This document shows positions 44,715 through 54,974 of a DNA stretch of 64,000 nt, piece by piece; the first letter of the stretch is position 1, and every line of letters begins with the position of its first letter. This DNA comes from Pradoshia eiseniae (GTDB lineage: Bacteria; Bacillota; Bacilli; Bacillales; Pradoshiaceae), in the NCBI RefSeq assembly GCF_002946355.1, contig NZ_PKOZ01000006.1, forward strand, positions 159,828 to 223,827. The letters run 5' to 3'. A program made the translations under genes and the position numbers. Below the pieces are notes generated by a model that worked only from the letters and a program-made list of their open reading frames with translations, made no database searches and was not told where the DNA came from.

Positions 44715-45677
44715 ATGGCAGGAAATCGCTTGGCCGCCAATACTATTTTACTAAGCGTTGCGATGGTATGGGGACTGACATTTGTCCTCATTCAAGATGC
44801 AATCGTTACTTTACCCCCTTTTGCCTTTAATGGCTTAAGATTCGGGCTTGCGGCTCTCATCTTATGGGTTTATTTATACTTTAATGCTTCAAAGCCCTTA
44901 CAGCTAAAAAAATTGGCTGGACAGTTTAAATATGGTCTTATACTCGGAATCCTGCTATTTGCCGGCTATGCACTGCAAACATACGGTTTGCTATACACTA
45001 CATCAGGTAAATCCGGCTTCATTACCGGTTTATCGGTTGCTTTAGTACCATTCCTAAGCTTTTTCATCCTTGGTCAAAAAGCAAAGCTGCAATCCCACTT
45101 TGGAACTGTCCTTGCGGTTGCCGGATTGTATATCATGGCGTTTTCAGATTTATCCTCGATCAATTTAGGAGACGTCCTGACCTTTATATGTGCCATTTGT
45201 TTTGGGCTTCAGCTCGTCTATACAGCGAAATATACATCAAAAGCGGATACTGCTAATCTCGTACTCATCCAATGCTTGACGGTCGGTTTATTGAGCGGTT
45301 TTTCTTCTATATTATTTGAACCGACAATCTCGGCTTCCGTGTTCAGCAGCCCGCTTATCATCATTGCCTTATTGATCACGAGCTTGTTTGCAACGGTCTT
45401 TGCCTTCATCGCACAAACCCATTACATCAAGTACACAACTCCTGCCCATGTAGCACTTATCTTTGCAACTGAGCCTGTCTTTGCTGTCGTTGGCGACTTT
45501 GCATGGAACGGGGCACTGCTCGGTCCTGCGGCCATCACTGGTTCGTTACTCATTTTGGCCGGAATGGTACTCGCCGAGGTTCCACTTCCACGTCCAATCC
45601 TTGTGTACTTTACTCGAAATAAGACGGCAGAAATAGCGGAAGTACCGGTTGAGAATGAACCGCCTATTCAGAAATAA
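44715..45677 (+). CDS. DMT/EamA-family transporter
   Basis: 320 residues with ten membrane spans in two EamA repeats (AMVWGLTFVLIQD; AICFGLQLVYTAKY). AEPVF-like motif FATEPVFAVVG near the end of the second repeat. Probable exporter of amino acids or other small metabolites. ATG 44715 has GGAGGAA at proper distance; ATG 44709 is too close to it. It is separated from yhcZ by 207 bases with no visible terminator, and is followed by a strong one. Confidence 0.82.
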   Translation: MAGNRLAANTILLSVAMVWGLTFVLIQDAIVTLPPFAFNGLRFGLAALILWVYLYFNASKPLQLKKLAGQFKYGLILGILLFAGYALQTYGLLYTTSGKSGFITGLSVALVPFLSFFILGQKAKLQSHFGTVLAVAGLYIMAFSDLSSINLGDVLTFICAICFGLQLVYTAKYTSKADTANLVLIQCLTVGLLSGFSSILFEPTISASVFSSPLIIIALLITSLFATVFAFIAQTHYIKYTTPAHVALIFATEPVFAVVGDFAWNGALLGPAAITGSLLILAGMVLAEVPLPRPILVYFTRNKTAEIAEVPVENEPPIQK

Positions 45678-45720
45678 TCCTGATTGCAGACCCTCATAAT
45701 ACATTAAGCTGCTGATATAA

Positions 45721-45758
45721 GAAAAGAAACTCGCCAACTTATTAGCGAGTTTCTTTTC
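45721..45758. terminator. bidirectional terminator
   Basis: GAAAAGAAACTCGC (45721-45734) pairs perfectly with GCGAGTTTCTTTTC (45745-45758). The T-rich arms serve both the rightward DMT gene and the leftward small gene. Confidence 0.88.
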
Positions 45759-45816
45759 TTGAAATAATATAATCCATGATTACGTAAGACTATTTCTTAT
45801 CAGGACAGCTTAGGAT

Positions 45817-46137
45817 TTAATCCTCCCGCTCCTTCAAAAGCCGCAAGCTTCCTTTTTTCTGCTCTCTAAAATCCTCTAACCGTCTAGGAACATTCTTTAC
45901 ACCGTGATATTTCTGATAAAACTCTTCCCACGAGTCTCCGCTCAATCTATAATAATTTTCCAGTACGTCTATATAAGAAAATAGTGCTTGTTCGACCACT
46001 ATTTCAGATAACTCATATTCCTTTGGCAAGTCCATATCTAATCTTTCACATAATAATTGTTGTAGTCTCTTTGCGTACTTAATTTGCCCAACGAATACAT
46101 CTATATTTTCATATTCCTCTTGAATGGTCACAATCAT
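45817..46137 (-). CDS. hypothetical charged helical protein
   Basis: 106 residues, no membrane segment. Mostly helix-forming and acidic/basic mixed, with a hydrophobic middle (EIVVEQALFSYIDVLENYY) and a basic-acidic tail (EQKKGSLRLLKERED). ATG follows GGAAAGGAACT. It stands alone between two terminators. Family not recognised. Confidence 0.6.
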   Translation of the reverse strand: MIVTIQEEYENIDVFVGQIKYAKRLQQLLCERLDMDLPKEYELSEIVVEQALFSYIDVLENYYRLSGDSWEEFYQKYHGVKNVPRRLEDFREQKKGSLRLLKERED

Positions 46138-46303
46138 TTAGTTCCTTTCCGAAAAAACAAGTCATTGCAATTTAAATTATGAAGTAATTACAGAAAACCG
46201 ACAATAGCTAAAGATATATTAAGATAATAACAATTTTTTGTACATCATTCCACAAAAGGATAAACATAACTTAAGAGATCTATTGAATCATATGATAAAT
46301 GAA

Positions 46304-46337
46304 ACAAAGACACCCGGAATTTTTCGAGTGTCTTTGT
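46304..46337 (-). terminator. terminator of the glxK-gntP operon
   Basis: ACAAAGACACCCG (46304-46316) pairs with CGAGTGTCTTTGT (46325-46337) with one G-T pair. On the minus strand the arm ends TGTCTTTGTTTC. Confidence 0.8.
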
Positions 46338-46354
46338 CAGTGCTGGCTAATCTA

Positions 46355-47695
46355 TCAAACCAATATTACCCAGAGAAGCATAGTGAAAACAATCGTCACA
46401 ATCCCCTGCAATAAGGTCGCCATTGTTTGGGCTTTGTAGGCATCTGTTACCTTCATGCCGCTGAATTGGGTGACAACCCAAAAGAAGCTGTCATTCACGT
46501 GACTGACCGTCATGGCACCTGCACCGATGGCCATGACTACGAGTGCTAACGGCACTGCATCCTCAATGCCCATTGTTGGCAATAACGGAGCAATTAAGGA
46601 TGAAGTAATGACAAGAGCCGTTGTTGAAGAACCTTGTGCCGTTTTTAATGCGGCTGCGATTAAGAATGGAATCAATAAGAATAATGCACCCGTAAAGACA
46701 TCCGCTATATCCCAGCCTTGAATGATGTCTGCAACGCCCGTATTTTTAATAACGGTTCCAAATGCGCCACCAGCTCCTGTGATTAATAAAATCGGGGCAG
46801 CATCCAGCAAAGCAGCGCCAATCCAATTCGTTAATGTTTCTTCATTGAATTTCGGTAATAATGGAAGTGCCGCCACTACACCTAGCATTAATGAAATAAT
46901 CGGTGTTCCTAAGAACGTCAAGAACGAGGTGATATTCCCTTCCATACCCATCGCTGTTACTGCCGATCCAATTCCGATTAAAATGATTGGCAAAATAATA
47001 GGAAGAAAAGCTTGAAACGTTGACGGCATTTTACCAAACGATTGCACTATTTTCTCATAATCTAATTCTTCTGCATCCTCTTCTACTTCAATCCTCGAAG
47101 CAACCTTGGTTGCCCACAGGTAGCCGACAACAACTGCCGGAACGGCCACAATCAACCCAATCAAAATAATGGTCCCTAAATATCCTTCTGCCCCAATATT
47201 CCCTGCAGCGGCAATCGGTCCTGGTGTTGGTGGCACCAGCGTATGCGTTGCATACAAACCAGTTGCCAATGCTACGGACATTGAAGCTAGAGCTACCTTC
47301 GCGCGCTTTGCTAATGCTTTACGCAAGCTATTCAGAATAACAAAACCAGAGTCGCAGAATACCGGAATCGAAACAATATAGCCAATAATACTCATCGCCA
47401 GCTGTGGTCGCTTTGGCCCAACAATGCGAAGGACTACTTCTGCCATTCGATAAGCAGCCCCCGCTTTTTCTAATATCGTACCAATAATCGTCCCAAATAC
47501 AATGACGATTCCAATTCCGCCCATAATGCTGCCGAAGCCGCCATTAATATTTTCGACGACTTCAGCTAATGGCATCCCGGAAGCTATGCTGACAAACAAA
47601 GTCCCTAATATTAATGATAAAAATGGATGTACCTTGAATTTTGTCGTTGCCAAAACAATCAATAATACCCCAAGAATAATCACAACAAATAACAT
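46355..47695 (-). CDS. GntP-family permease, probable glycerate (or gluconate) importer
   Basis: 446 residues, about twelve to fourteen spans. GntP motifs: HPFLSLILGTLFVSIASG near the start, IPVFCDSGFVILNSLRKALAKR, THTLVPPTPGPIAAAGNI, and HVNDSFFWVVTQFSGM near the end. The family takes up gluconate, glycerate and other sugar acids with protons. It follows glycerate kinase on the same strand (77-base gap), so glycerate is the likelier substrate; the gluconokinase is 37 kb away. ATG follows GGGGGGAG. Confidence 0.85.
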   Translation of the reverse strand: MLFVVIILGVLLIVLATTKFKVHPFLSLILGTLFVSIASGMPLAEVVENINGGFGSIMGGIGIVIVFGTIIGTILEKAGAAYRMAEVVLRIVGPKRPQLAMSIIGYIVSIPVFCDSGFVILNSLRKALAKRAKVALASMSVALATGLYATHTLVPPTPGPIAAAGNIGAEGYLGTIILIGLIVAVPAVVVGYLWATKVASRIEVEEDAEELDYEKIVQSFGKMPSTFQAFLPIILPIILIGIGSAVTAMGMEGNITSFLTFLGTPIISLMLGVVAALPLLPKFNEETLTNWIGAALLDAAPILLITGAGGAFGTVIKNTGVADIIQGWDIADVFTGALFLLIPFLIAAALKTAQGSSTTALVITSSLIAPLLPTMGIEDAVPLALVVMAIGAGAMTVSHVNDSFFWVVTQFSGMKVTDAYKAQTMATLLQGIVTIVFTMLLWVILV

Positions 47696-47771
47696 AATAC
47701 TCCCCCCATATTGTCCATAATCCCTGTGAAAATCTCATCCTGCTTACATTCTCCTGCCAACCTGCTGCTAG

Positions 47772-48914
47772 TTAACTCTCTATTTTACAGCTAACATACG
47801 TTCGAGTTACTTGTTCAGCTGTCTGTTCAAGTAACTCTGCTCCCAACTTCATCGCCATATCAAGCTGCATTGGTCCATTTATGATGCTATGAACACTCGT
47901 GATGCCATGCTCATACAAAGCATCAATCCCCTGTCCAATGGAGCCCGCTAAAGCAAAAACAGGTATCCCCTCTCTCTTCGCTGCTTGCGCAACCCCCATC
48001 GGTGTCTTTCCTGAAGCAGTTTGATAATCAATTTGGCCTTCGCCTGTAAAAACAAACTCTGCTCCAATCAGCTTTTCTTTTAACCCTGTATATTCAATGA
48101 CCATATCAATGCCCCGCCTCATTTTCGACGGGAAAAAGGCTTGGAATGCTCCGCCAATTCCACCAGCAGCCCCCGCTCCAGCCATTTCATGCAATCGAAT
48201 GCCTGTCTGTTCCTCTACTAAATCAGCAAAGTGTTTGAGGTTTCGATCCAAGTGGTCAACCATTTCTGCCGTAGCTCCCTTTTGCGGACCAAAGACATAA
48301 GAAGCGCCTTCCTTGCCAATCAACGGATTTTGCACGTCACTAGCTATTAAAAATTCACTATTCGCTATACGAGCATCAAAATCACTGGCATCTATTTTGG
48401 CCAGTTCACGAAGTGCTCCGCCGCCACCTTGAATGGATTGTCCTTCTCCATCTAATAGCTTCATACCCAGCGCCTGAAGCATCCCAGCTCCGCCATCATT
48501 GGTAGCGCTTCCGCCAATGGCAAGAATAAACTTGCGGCAGCCATCATCGAGCGCCTTCGTAATCAATTCCCCTGTTCCATATGTAGTAGTAATCATTGGA
48601 TTCAAGCGTGATGGTTCAATTAAATTAAGGCCTGATGCACGCGCCATCTCAATGACACATGTTTCCCCATCGCCAAGCACCCCATATTCAGCCTGGACTG
48701 GCTCCAGCAACGGCCCCTTGACCTTCACTTGAACTTTTCGACCATTCGTAGCGGACACCAAGCTGTCCAAAGTTCCTTCTCCGCCATCAGCAACGGGAAC
48801 TAAAACTGTTTGTGCATCTGGGGCGGCCTTCTTAACGCCCCTTTCAATTGCCTCCGCTGCCTTAAGTGCCGATAAACTGCCTTTGAATGAGTCCGGTGCA
48901 ATAACAATTTTCAC
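47772..48914 (-). CDS. glxK: glycerate kinase (GlxK type)
   Basis: 380 residues. MKIVIAPDSFKGSLSA start, VADGGEGTLDSL, AIGGSATNDGGAGMLQALG and FTGEGQIDYQTASGKTP are the class II glycerate kinase signatures. It phosphorylates glycerate to 2- or 3-phosphoglycerate. GTG 48914 is chosen: GAGGTG lies nine bases before it and family members begin here; a GTG four codons earlier overlaps that site. It heads a two-gene operon with the GntP permease. Confidence 0.92.
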   Translation of the reverse strand: MKIVIAPDSFKGSLSALKAAEAIERGVKKAAPDAQTVLVPVADGGEGTLDSLVSATNGRKVQVKVKGPLLEPVQAEYGVLGDGETCVIEMARASGLNLIEPSRLNPMITTTYGTGELITKALDDGCRKFILAIGGSATNDGGAGMLQALGMKLLDGEGQSIQGGGGALRELAKIDASDFDARIANSEFLIASDVQNPLIGKEGASYVFGPQKGATAEMVDHLDRNLKHFADLVEEQTGIRLHEMAGAGAAGGIGGAFQAFFPSKMRRGIDMVIEYTGLKEKLIGAEFVFTGEGQIDYQTASGKTPMGVAQAAKREGIPVFALAGSIGQGIDALYEHGITSVHSIINGPMQLDMAMKLGAELLEQTAEQVTRTYVSCKIES

Positions 48915-49023
48915 TGTATGCTTCACCTCATCTCTTCTAATATATGTTCATTCTTGATTCTATAGATTTCATTAGAGCATAGGGAAACAGACACTGCCTA
49001 CACTTGGAAGCGAATAAAAACAT

Positions 49024-49440
49024 TTAAGAAAATCTAATAGATTTTTCTTTTATGATAAAAGTAAGCAATCCTAGTAAACCAAGTGAAAGCTGGATTATGC
49101 TGGCGATCAAAAATTGCCCTGTAGGCAAGTACCATTCACCCAAAAGTACTCTTGATAAAATGGTACAAAAGAAGAACAAAGCGCCCATCATTATCGTAAT
49201 CAGAAATACCTTAGTATCCTTCTTAACAATCCCATAAACAAAAGCAAAGAGATTCCCGAAACCAAAAACAAGTATCCCAAATAAAGCAAGACTTCCCCAG
49301 CTAGTAAATGGTAGTTTCCCAATCCACTCTTGCGGCCACGGACCGAAAGCGCCCCTTCCTAAAAACATAAGTCCGCCTACATAAAAAGCCCCTAATGACA
49401 ATAATAAATGATATAGAATTGACACGCTTTTTACAGACAT
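49024..49440 (-). CDS. four-TM membrane protein, function unknown
   Basis: 138 residues with four hydrophobic segments (SILYHLLLSLGAFYVGGLMF; SLALFGILVFGFGNLFAFVYGI; VFLITIMMGALFFFCTIL; FLIASIIQLSLGLLGLLTFI). ATG 49440 follows GGGAGTG; the start 11 codons earlier has no site. It precedes glxK by 110 bases. No conserved catalytic motif is visible and I do not recognise the family. Confidence 0.65.
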   Translation of the reverse strand: MSVKSVSILYHLLLSLGAFYVGGLMFLGRGAFGPWPQEWIGKLPFTSWGSLALFGILVFGFGNLFAFVYGIVKKDTKVFLITIMMGALFFFCTILSRVLLGEWYLPTGQFLIASIIQLSLGLLGLLTFIIKEKSIRFS

Positions 49441-49644
49441 TTCCACACTCCCTTCTACCTTTAGTACCAACACCTAAATCGGCAAATTCCTTTATCTAGA
49501 TAATATTCTATTCTTCATTATTGATTTCCTGCTTCTTGAGATACCGTGACCTTATGGTTTAAGATTAGGCCATAATATGGGACTCTCCATAGACAGCACA
49601 ATATAATTTACTATTATAATGACTATTATCAATGGAACTTAAAG

Positions 49645-49677
49645 AAGATGACCCCTGTTCAATTTAGGGATCATCTT
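49645..49677 (-). terminator. probable terminator of the MFS gene
   Basis: AAGATGACCCCT (49645-49656) pairs with AGGGATCATCTT (49666-49677) with one mismatch. The T run after it on the minus strand is weak (CTTCTTTAAG). The remainder of the 300-base gap before the MFS stop shows nothing else. Confidence 0.6.
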
Positions 49678-49740
49678 CTCATAGCTTAGTCTCTTTATAA
49701 ATGATATGAGAGTACCAGTTTAATTACGGGCATCTCTTTC

Positions 49741-50928
49741 TTACACAGTCTTCTTTCTTGTCAAAATCACATACAGAATCATCGCTATCAATACCGAAAT
49801 TCCCGCGGTTGCATATATGCTGCCATACCCGAAGGAGTGCGCTATCTGCCCGAATGAAATGGCTCCTATTCCTATTCCAAGGTCGAAGAAGGAATAGAAA
49901 GTTGCATTGGCCATTCCCTTCCTGTTCGCTGGTGCCTGATCAATCGCCCAAGCTTGCAAGGCCGGCTGGACACTGCCAAAACCAAATCCATAAAGGAAAG
50001 CAGCGATTAACAGTCCGGCAGTTCCCGGCAGCCAAGACAAAAGAAACATAGCAATGACCATTAGTAATGTGCCTGGGAGAAAAACAGCCTTATGTCCTTT
50101 GCGGTCATACAGCTGTCCGGCAAAGGTACGGGTCAGCATGACAGAAACAGCATAGACGAGAAAATAATACTGTATTCCTTCCACACCCTTCTGCGCTGTA
50201 TAGAGCGGCAGGAAAGTGGCGATTCCTCCAAAAGTAAATGTAATGAAGAAGGCCAAAATAGAAGGCTTCAACGAACTTATCTCATATAAATCCCAAAATT
50301 TACGGGATGAGGATACCTTCTTGACCTCTCCTTTTTTGAAATGAATTTGGGATGCGGCCAAAAGAGCCAATGCCGGCAAAATCGCACAAATCAGGAAGAA
50401 TTGATTAAAGGGAATCAAGACCACAAGCGCTAGCCCGATAGAAGGACCAATCGCCATCGCTAAATTCCCCGACAATCCGAAGTAGCCGAGACCTTCCCCT
50501 CTTCTTGTGGATGGCACGACATCAGAAGCTACCGTACCGGATGCTGTCGTTAAGCATCCCCACCCAAATCCTTGCATGATCCTCATGATGAAAAGCAAGG
50601 CGATGCTCGCTAAAAATCCGAACGTGCCCACTGTCAAAATTATGACAATCAAGCCGCCAATATAGACCAGGCGACGCCCTCTTGTTTCAAGGGCTTGGCC
50701 GGCAAATGGCCGAATCAAAAGGGCTGAAAAAGTAAATATTCCGACTACGAAACCAATCAATTGATCGCTTCCGCCGAGCTCCTTCACAAAAAGAGAAATT
50801 GTCGGCAGCGTCATTTGAAAACCCAAAAAAATCAGGAAATTCGCGATACAAATTAGGATGAAATCACGCGTCCATATTTTCTCCTTTACAGCGTTTTGAC
50901 TGACACCATGTTGAACTTGTTCACTCAT
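49741..50928 (-). CDS. MFS transporter (YwoG/YfkL-like)
   Basis: 395 residues, twelve spans. MFS signature between TM2 and TM3 as RPFAGQALETRGRR and the matching second-half TRTFAGQLYDRKGHK. RGEGLGYFG and NRKGMANATFYSFFD are typical of the Bacillus YwoG-type sugar/drug MFS subgroup. ATG follows an AGAAGGA site. It is separated from fdhD by 112 bases. Substrate unknown. Confidence 0.82.
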   Translation of the reverse strand: MSEQVQHGVSQNAVKEKIWTRDFILICIANFLIFLGFQMTLPTISLFVKELGGSDQLIGFVVGIFTFSALLIRPFAGQALETRGRRLVYIGGLIVIILTVGTFGFLASIALLFIMRIMQGFGWGCLTTASGTVASDVVPSTRRGEGLGYFGLSGNLAMAIGPSIGLALVVLIPFNQFFLICAILPALALLAASQIHFKKGEVKKVSSSRKFWDLYEISSLKPSILAFFITFTFGGIATFLPLYTAQKGVEGIQYYFLVYAVSVMLTRTFAGQLYDRKGHKAVFLPGTLLMVIAMFLLSWLPGTAGLLIAAFLYGFGFGSVQPALQAWAIDQAPANRKGMANATFYSFFDLGIGIGAISFGQIAHSFGYGSIYATAGISVLIAMILYVILTRKKTV

Positions 50929-51040
50929 TTTATTCCTTCTCTCTTATTCTTTTGCCCTTTCTATAATATCGAAATGTCTTATATCCATTCTATATTAGTT
51001 TCAGGTAATGCTGTTATTTATTTGACTGGAATGGCACAAA

Positions 51041-51853
51041 TCATTGAGAGGATGTTTGCTTCATGCTTTCCTTCACCCGTTCTGGGTGAGAATATACATT
51101 GAAGCTGCTTCCCCTGATAAAACCAATTGCCGTGATATTCAAATCATTTGCCAGCTCAATGGCAAGGTCTGTTGGTGCCGATTTAGACAGGATAATCCCC
51201 ACTCCAATCTTCGCTGCCTTCAAAAGAACCTCAGAAGAAATGCGCCCGCTAAAGGCGATTACACCATCACGCACCGGAATATGATGAATGAGACAATACC
51301 CAAGCAGCTTATCAAGGGCATTATGGCGGCCTATATCGCTTCTTGCCACAATCAGGTCAGAACCAAGGAATAGCGCTGCATTGTGGACACCGCCAGTTCC
51401 CTTGAACAAGGTACTTCCGTCTTGAAGCTCTGTCATCATCCTTATACATTCTTTAGGCGAGATCGTCACCTTCGAATAGGACGTTTTCGCTGTTTTCACA
51501 TCTACTTGATAATAAAACTGACGGCTCTTGCCGCAGCAGGAGCCAATGAATCTTTTCCCTGTCTCCCTTTGACTGAAGGGCGCTTTATTATGAAGCGTCA
51601 CGTAACAAAAGTCCTTCCCCTCATCTATATGAAAGTCCAGAATATCAGCCCTTGAGCGAATGATGCCCTCTGAAGCTAAAAAACCGAGAAGAAGCTCATC
51701 TAGATGGCTGGGTGTGCAAACCATAGTGGCAAATTCTTCGCCATTCACATGAATCGTGAAAGGAAACTCCACAGCTATCTCGTCCACTTTCTCTTCTAGT
51801 TTTCCATCCATATATTTTGTTATTGTTTGCTTCCTTATTACATTCTCATCCAT
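51041..51853 (-). CDS. fdhD: FdhD, sulfurtransferase for formate dehydrogenase activation
   Basis: 270 residues. TPSHLDELLLGFLASEGII, the paired-Cys motif GSCCGKS, GGVHNAALF, RSDIGRHNALDKLLG, SGRISSEVLLKAA and the SAPT loop are all FdhD landmarks. It passes sulfur from a cysteine desulfurase to the Mo-bisPGD cofactor, which formate dehydrogenases need. It is divergent from forC across 166 bases, so maturation factor and enzyme are neighbours. ATG 51853 follows AGGTGAG; a GTG three codons upstream is possible. Confidence 0.94.
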   Translation of the reverse strand: MDENVIRKQTITKYMDGKLEEKVDEIAVEFPFTIHVNGEEFATMVCTPSHLDELLLGFLASEGIIRSRADILDFHIDEGKDFCYVTLHNKAPFSQRETGKRFIGSCCGKSRQFYYQVDVKTAKTSYSKVTISPKECIRMMTELQDGSTLFKGTGGVHNAALFLGSDLIVARSDIGRHNALDKLLGYCLIHHIPVRDGVIAFSGRISSEVLLKAAKIGVGIILSKSAPTDLAIELANDLNITAIGFIRGSSFNVYSHPERVKESMKQTSSQ

Positions 51854-51932
51854 ATCACTCACCTACCATTTCCTGTCTATACCCTTGCTTTGAGTAAAAA
51901 TAACATATTTAGACACATATTCCATAAATGGT

Positions 51933-51957
51933 GTTTCACCCTCTATAAATAGGGTAG
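51933..51957 (+). promoter_or_regulatory. sigma-B-like promoter of forCE
   Basis: GTTTCA (51933-51938), 13 bases, GGGTAG (51952-51957), against the sigma-B consensus GTTTAA-N12-15-GGGTAT: five of six in both boxes. The element is 62 bases before the forC TTG. The related B. subtilis yjgCD genes belong, to my recollection, to the general stress regulon. Confidence 0.62.
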
Positions 51958-52019
51958 AGATTTCTAAGTATGTTTACTATGGGGTAATATTATTTTTTAA
52001 CCGAAAGGGGTTTGGCAAT

Positions 52020-54974
52020 TTGAGCAATAATCAAGTCAAAATCAACGGAGTTGACGTGGAGCTGAAGGCTGAGCAAACGGTTTTGCAATTGCTCTCAGAC
52101 AGTTCAATCGAGATTCCAAGCGTCTGTTATCATCCAAGCTTAGGACCGATTGAAACCTGTGACACATGCATTGTCAATGTAAATGGCGAATTGGTGCGCT
52201 CCTGTTCAACAAATGTCAAACCTGGAGATGTCATTGACACCACATCGAAAGAGGTAAAAAAAGCCCAGGTAATCGGGATGGACCGAATTCTTCATAAGCA
52301 TGAACTATATTGTACAGTCTGTGATTACAATAACGGGGGTTGCGAAGTACATAATACTGTTAAGGAAATGAAAATCAATCATCAAAGCACCCCCTTTGAG
52401 CCAAAGCCTTACCAAGAGGACAATTCCCATCCTTACTATCGTTATGACCCGGATCAATGTATCCTGTGCGGCCGCTGTGTTGAAGCCTGCCAGGATGTGC
52501 AAGTAACAGAAACGCTCAGCATCGACTGGGAACGGGATAAACCGCGCGTTATTTGGGATAATGATGTGCCAATCAATGAGTCCTCTTGCGTTTCTTGCGG
52601 GCATTGTTCAACCGTCTGCCCATGTAATGCGATGATGGAGAAAGGCATGGTTGGCGAAGCTGGCTTTATGACCGCAATCGAAAAGCCGACCTTGCGTCCG
52701 ATGATTGAAATCATTAAAGGCGTTGAGACAGGTTATGGCTCTATCCTCACTGTTTCTGATGTCGAATCCGCAATGCGTGACGCTAAGATCAAAAAAACAA
52801 AAACTGTATGTACGTACTGCGGTGTCGGCTGCAGCTTCGATGTTTGGACAAAGGGGCGCAAGATTTTGAAGGTCGAACCGCAAGTAGAAGCACCGGCTAA
52901 CGGCATTTCTACCTGTGTTAAAGGAAAATTTGGCTGGGATTATGTCAACAGCGAGGAACGCCTCACAAAACCATTGATTCGTGAAGGAGACCATTTCCGT
53001 GAGGCAGAATGGGAAGAGGCCCTCAATCTCATTGCCTCTAAATTCACAGAAATCAAGGAAGATCATGGCGCTGATGCCTTAAGCTTCATCACCTCCTCCA
53101 AATGTACAAATGAGGAATCCTATCTGATGCAGAAGCTCGGGCGTGCCGTCATTGGCACGAATAATATAGACAACTGCTCCCGTTATTGCCAGTCACCTGC
53201 GACAGTCGGCTTGTTCCGAACAGTCGGTTATGGCGGAGACTCCGGAAGCATCACAGATATCGCACAGGCAGGATGCGTAATCGTCATTGGCTCTAATACA
53301 GCTGAATCCCATCCGGTGCTTGCAACACGCGTGAAACGAGCTCATAAGCTGCATGGCCAAAAACTGATCGTCGCCGACATTCGTAAACACGAAATGGCTG
53401 ACCGCTCAGATTTATTCGTCCAGCCAAAAGTAGGCTCAGACCTCGTCTGGCTGTCTGCCGTGACAAAATACATCGTTGACCAAGGCTGGGCTGACGAACG
53501 TTTCCTTGAAGAGAAGGTAAACGGCCTTGAGGACTATATTGAGAGCATTCAAAAATATACCCTTGATTATGCCGAAGAAGTAACGGGCATCTCGAAAGAA
53601 GATTTAATCACCATCGCTAAGACGATTCATGAATCTGACGGCGTATGTGTGCTTTGGGCAATGGGGATTACCCAGCATCTTGGCGGTAGTGATTCAAGCA
53701 CCGCCATCTCTAACCTATTGCTGATAACAGGGAATTATGCTCGTCCTGGTGCCGGCTCCTACCCGCTGCGCGGTCATAATAATGTTCAAGGGGCAAGTGA
53801 TTTCGGCAGCATGCCAGACCGATTCCCTGGTTATGAGTTTGTATCTGACCCTGACGTTCGTGCCAAGTATGAACAAGCATGGGGTGTTGAATTAACCGAC
53901 CGCCCTGGCCTAAATAACCATGATATGATTGAAGCGATTCATGCCGGTTCCTTAAAAGCGATGTATCTAAAAGGCGAGGAAATGGCATTGGTCGATTCCA
54001 ATATCAATCATGTTCATGCTGCTTTTGAAAAGCTTGACTTCTTCGTTGTACAGGATATTTTCTTATCCAGAACGGCCGAGTTCGCCGATGTCGTTCTCCC
54101 AGCCGCACCGAGCCTTGAGAAGGAAGGAACATTCACAAACACAGAACGTCGTATTCAGCGCTTATATCAAGCGATGGAACCGCTCGGCGATTCCAAACCT
54201 GATTGGCAGATTATCATGGAAGTAGCCAATAAGCTTGGAGCAGGCTGGAATTATAGTCACCCTAGCGAAATCATGGCAGAGGCAGCTTCCCTGTCACCGC
54301 TTTATGCAGGAGTATCCTATGATTTGCTAGAAGACTATAACACCCTGCAATGGCCGGTTGCCCCTGATGGAACTGACACACCGCTCTTGTTTAAGGACCG
54401 GTTCCCGTTCCCGGATGGAAAAGCGCGTCTCTTCCCAGTCGAATGGACAAAACCGCTTGAGTTTGACGAGGAATATGATTTGCATATCAATAACGGACGC
54501 TTACTGGAGCATTTTCATGAAGGCAATATGACCTATAAATCCAAAGGAATCACATCGAAGACACCACAGGTATTCCTTGAGGTATCACCGGAGCTTGCCG
54601 AGGAAAGAGGCCTTAAGGACGGTACCCTTGTCCGTTTGACTTCTCCATACGGCTCAGCAAAAGTGAAATGCCTCATTACAGACCGGGTCAAAGGAAAGGA
54701 AGTTTATCTCCCATTAAATGATTCAGGAGACGGGGCAATCAATCTATTAACATCCAGCTTTGCTGACAAGGACACAGACACACCAGCCTACAAGGAAATA
54801 TCAGCGAAGATGGAAGTAATCAGCTACGATGGCGACAGTCCGCTTCCGCGCATCAACCATCGGAACGGAAACCCTAACCCGCAAAAAGGGGTGGAAGTAG
54901 AGCGTAAATGGGCACGTAAGGATTATATCTTCCCTGGAGACCTAGCGAAAGTGGGGCGGAAAAATAATGGCTAA
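52020..54974 (+). CDS. forC: non-canonical formate dehydrogenase catalytic subunit ForC
   Basis: 984 residues. N-terminal [2Fe-2S] Cys36, 47, 50, 62; HxxxCxxCx6C cluster (His94-Cys108); two [4Fe-4S] sets Cys147/150/153/157 and Cys190/193/196/200; then the molybdopterin domain with a [4Fe-4S] set Cys264/267/271/299. The Mo ligand is Cys390 in SRYCQSP. The usual His after it is Gln391, the substitution described for B. subtilis ForC (YjgC/YrhE). It oxidises formate and passes electrons, with ForE, to menaquinone. TTG 52020 follows GAAAGGGG. The downstream DUF1641 gene overlaps by 8 bases. Confidence 0.94.
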   Translation: MSNNQVKINGVDVELKAEQTVLQLLSDSSIEIPSVCYHPSLGPIETCDTCIVNVNGELVRSCSTNVKPGDVIDTTSKEVKKAQVIGMDRILHKHELYCTVCDYNNGGCEVHNTVKEMKINHQSTPFEPKPYQEDNSHPYYRYDPDQCILCGRCVEACQDVQVTETLSIDWERDKPRVIWDNDVPINESSCVSCGHCSTVCPCNAMMEKGMVGEAGFMTAIEKPTLRPMIEIIKGVETGYGSILTVSDVESAMRDAKIKKTKTVCTYCGVGCSFDVWTKGRKILKVEPQVEAPANGISTCVKGKFGWDYVNSEERLTKPLIREGDHFREAEWEEALNLIASKFTEIKEDHGADALSFITSSKCTNEESYLMQKLGRAVIGTNNIDNCSRYCQSPATVGLFRTVGYGGDSGSITDIAQAGCVIVIGSNTAESHPVLATRVKRAHKLHGQKLIVADIRKHEMADRSDLFVQPKVGSDLVWLSAVTKYIVDQGWADERFLEEKVNGLEDYIESIQKYTLDYAEEVTGISKEDLITIAKTIHESDGVCVLWAMGITQHLGGSDSSTAISNLLLITGNYARPGAGSYPLRGHNNVQGASDFGSMPDRFPGYEFVSDPDVRAKYEQAWGVELTDRPGLNNHDMIEAIHAGSLKAMYLKGEEMALVDSNINHVHAAFEKLDFFVVQDIFLSRTAEFADVVLPAAPSLEKEGTFTNTERRIQRLYQAMEPLGDSKPDWQIIMEVANKLGAGWNYSHPSEIMAEAASLSPLYAGVSYDLLEDYNTLQWPVAPDGTDTPLLFKDRFPFPDGKARLFPVEWTKPLEFDEEYDLHINNGRLLEHFHEGNMTYKSKGITSKTPQVFLEVSPELAEERGLKDGTLVRLTSPYGSAKVKCLITDRVKGKEVYLPLNDSGDGAINLLTSSFADKDTDTPAYKEISAKMEVISYDGDSPLPRINHRNGNPNPQKGVEVERKWARKDYIFPGDLAKVGRKNNG

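Noticed and set aside
52020..54974. Selenocysteine formate dehydrogenase
   Set aside because: The active-site position is encoded as Cys390 and there is no in-frame TGA.
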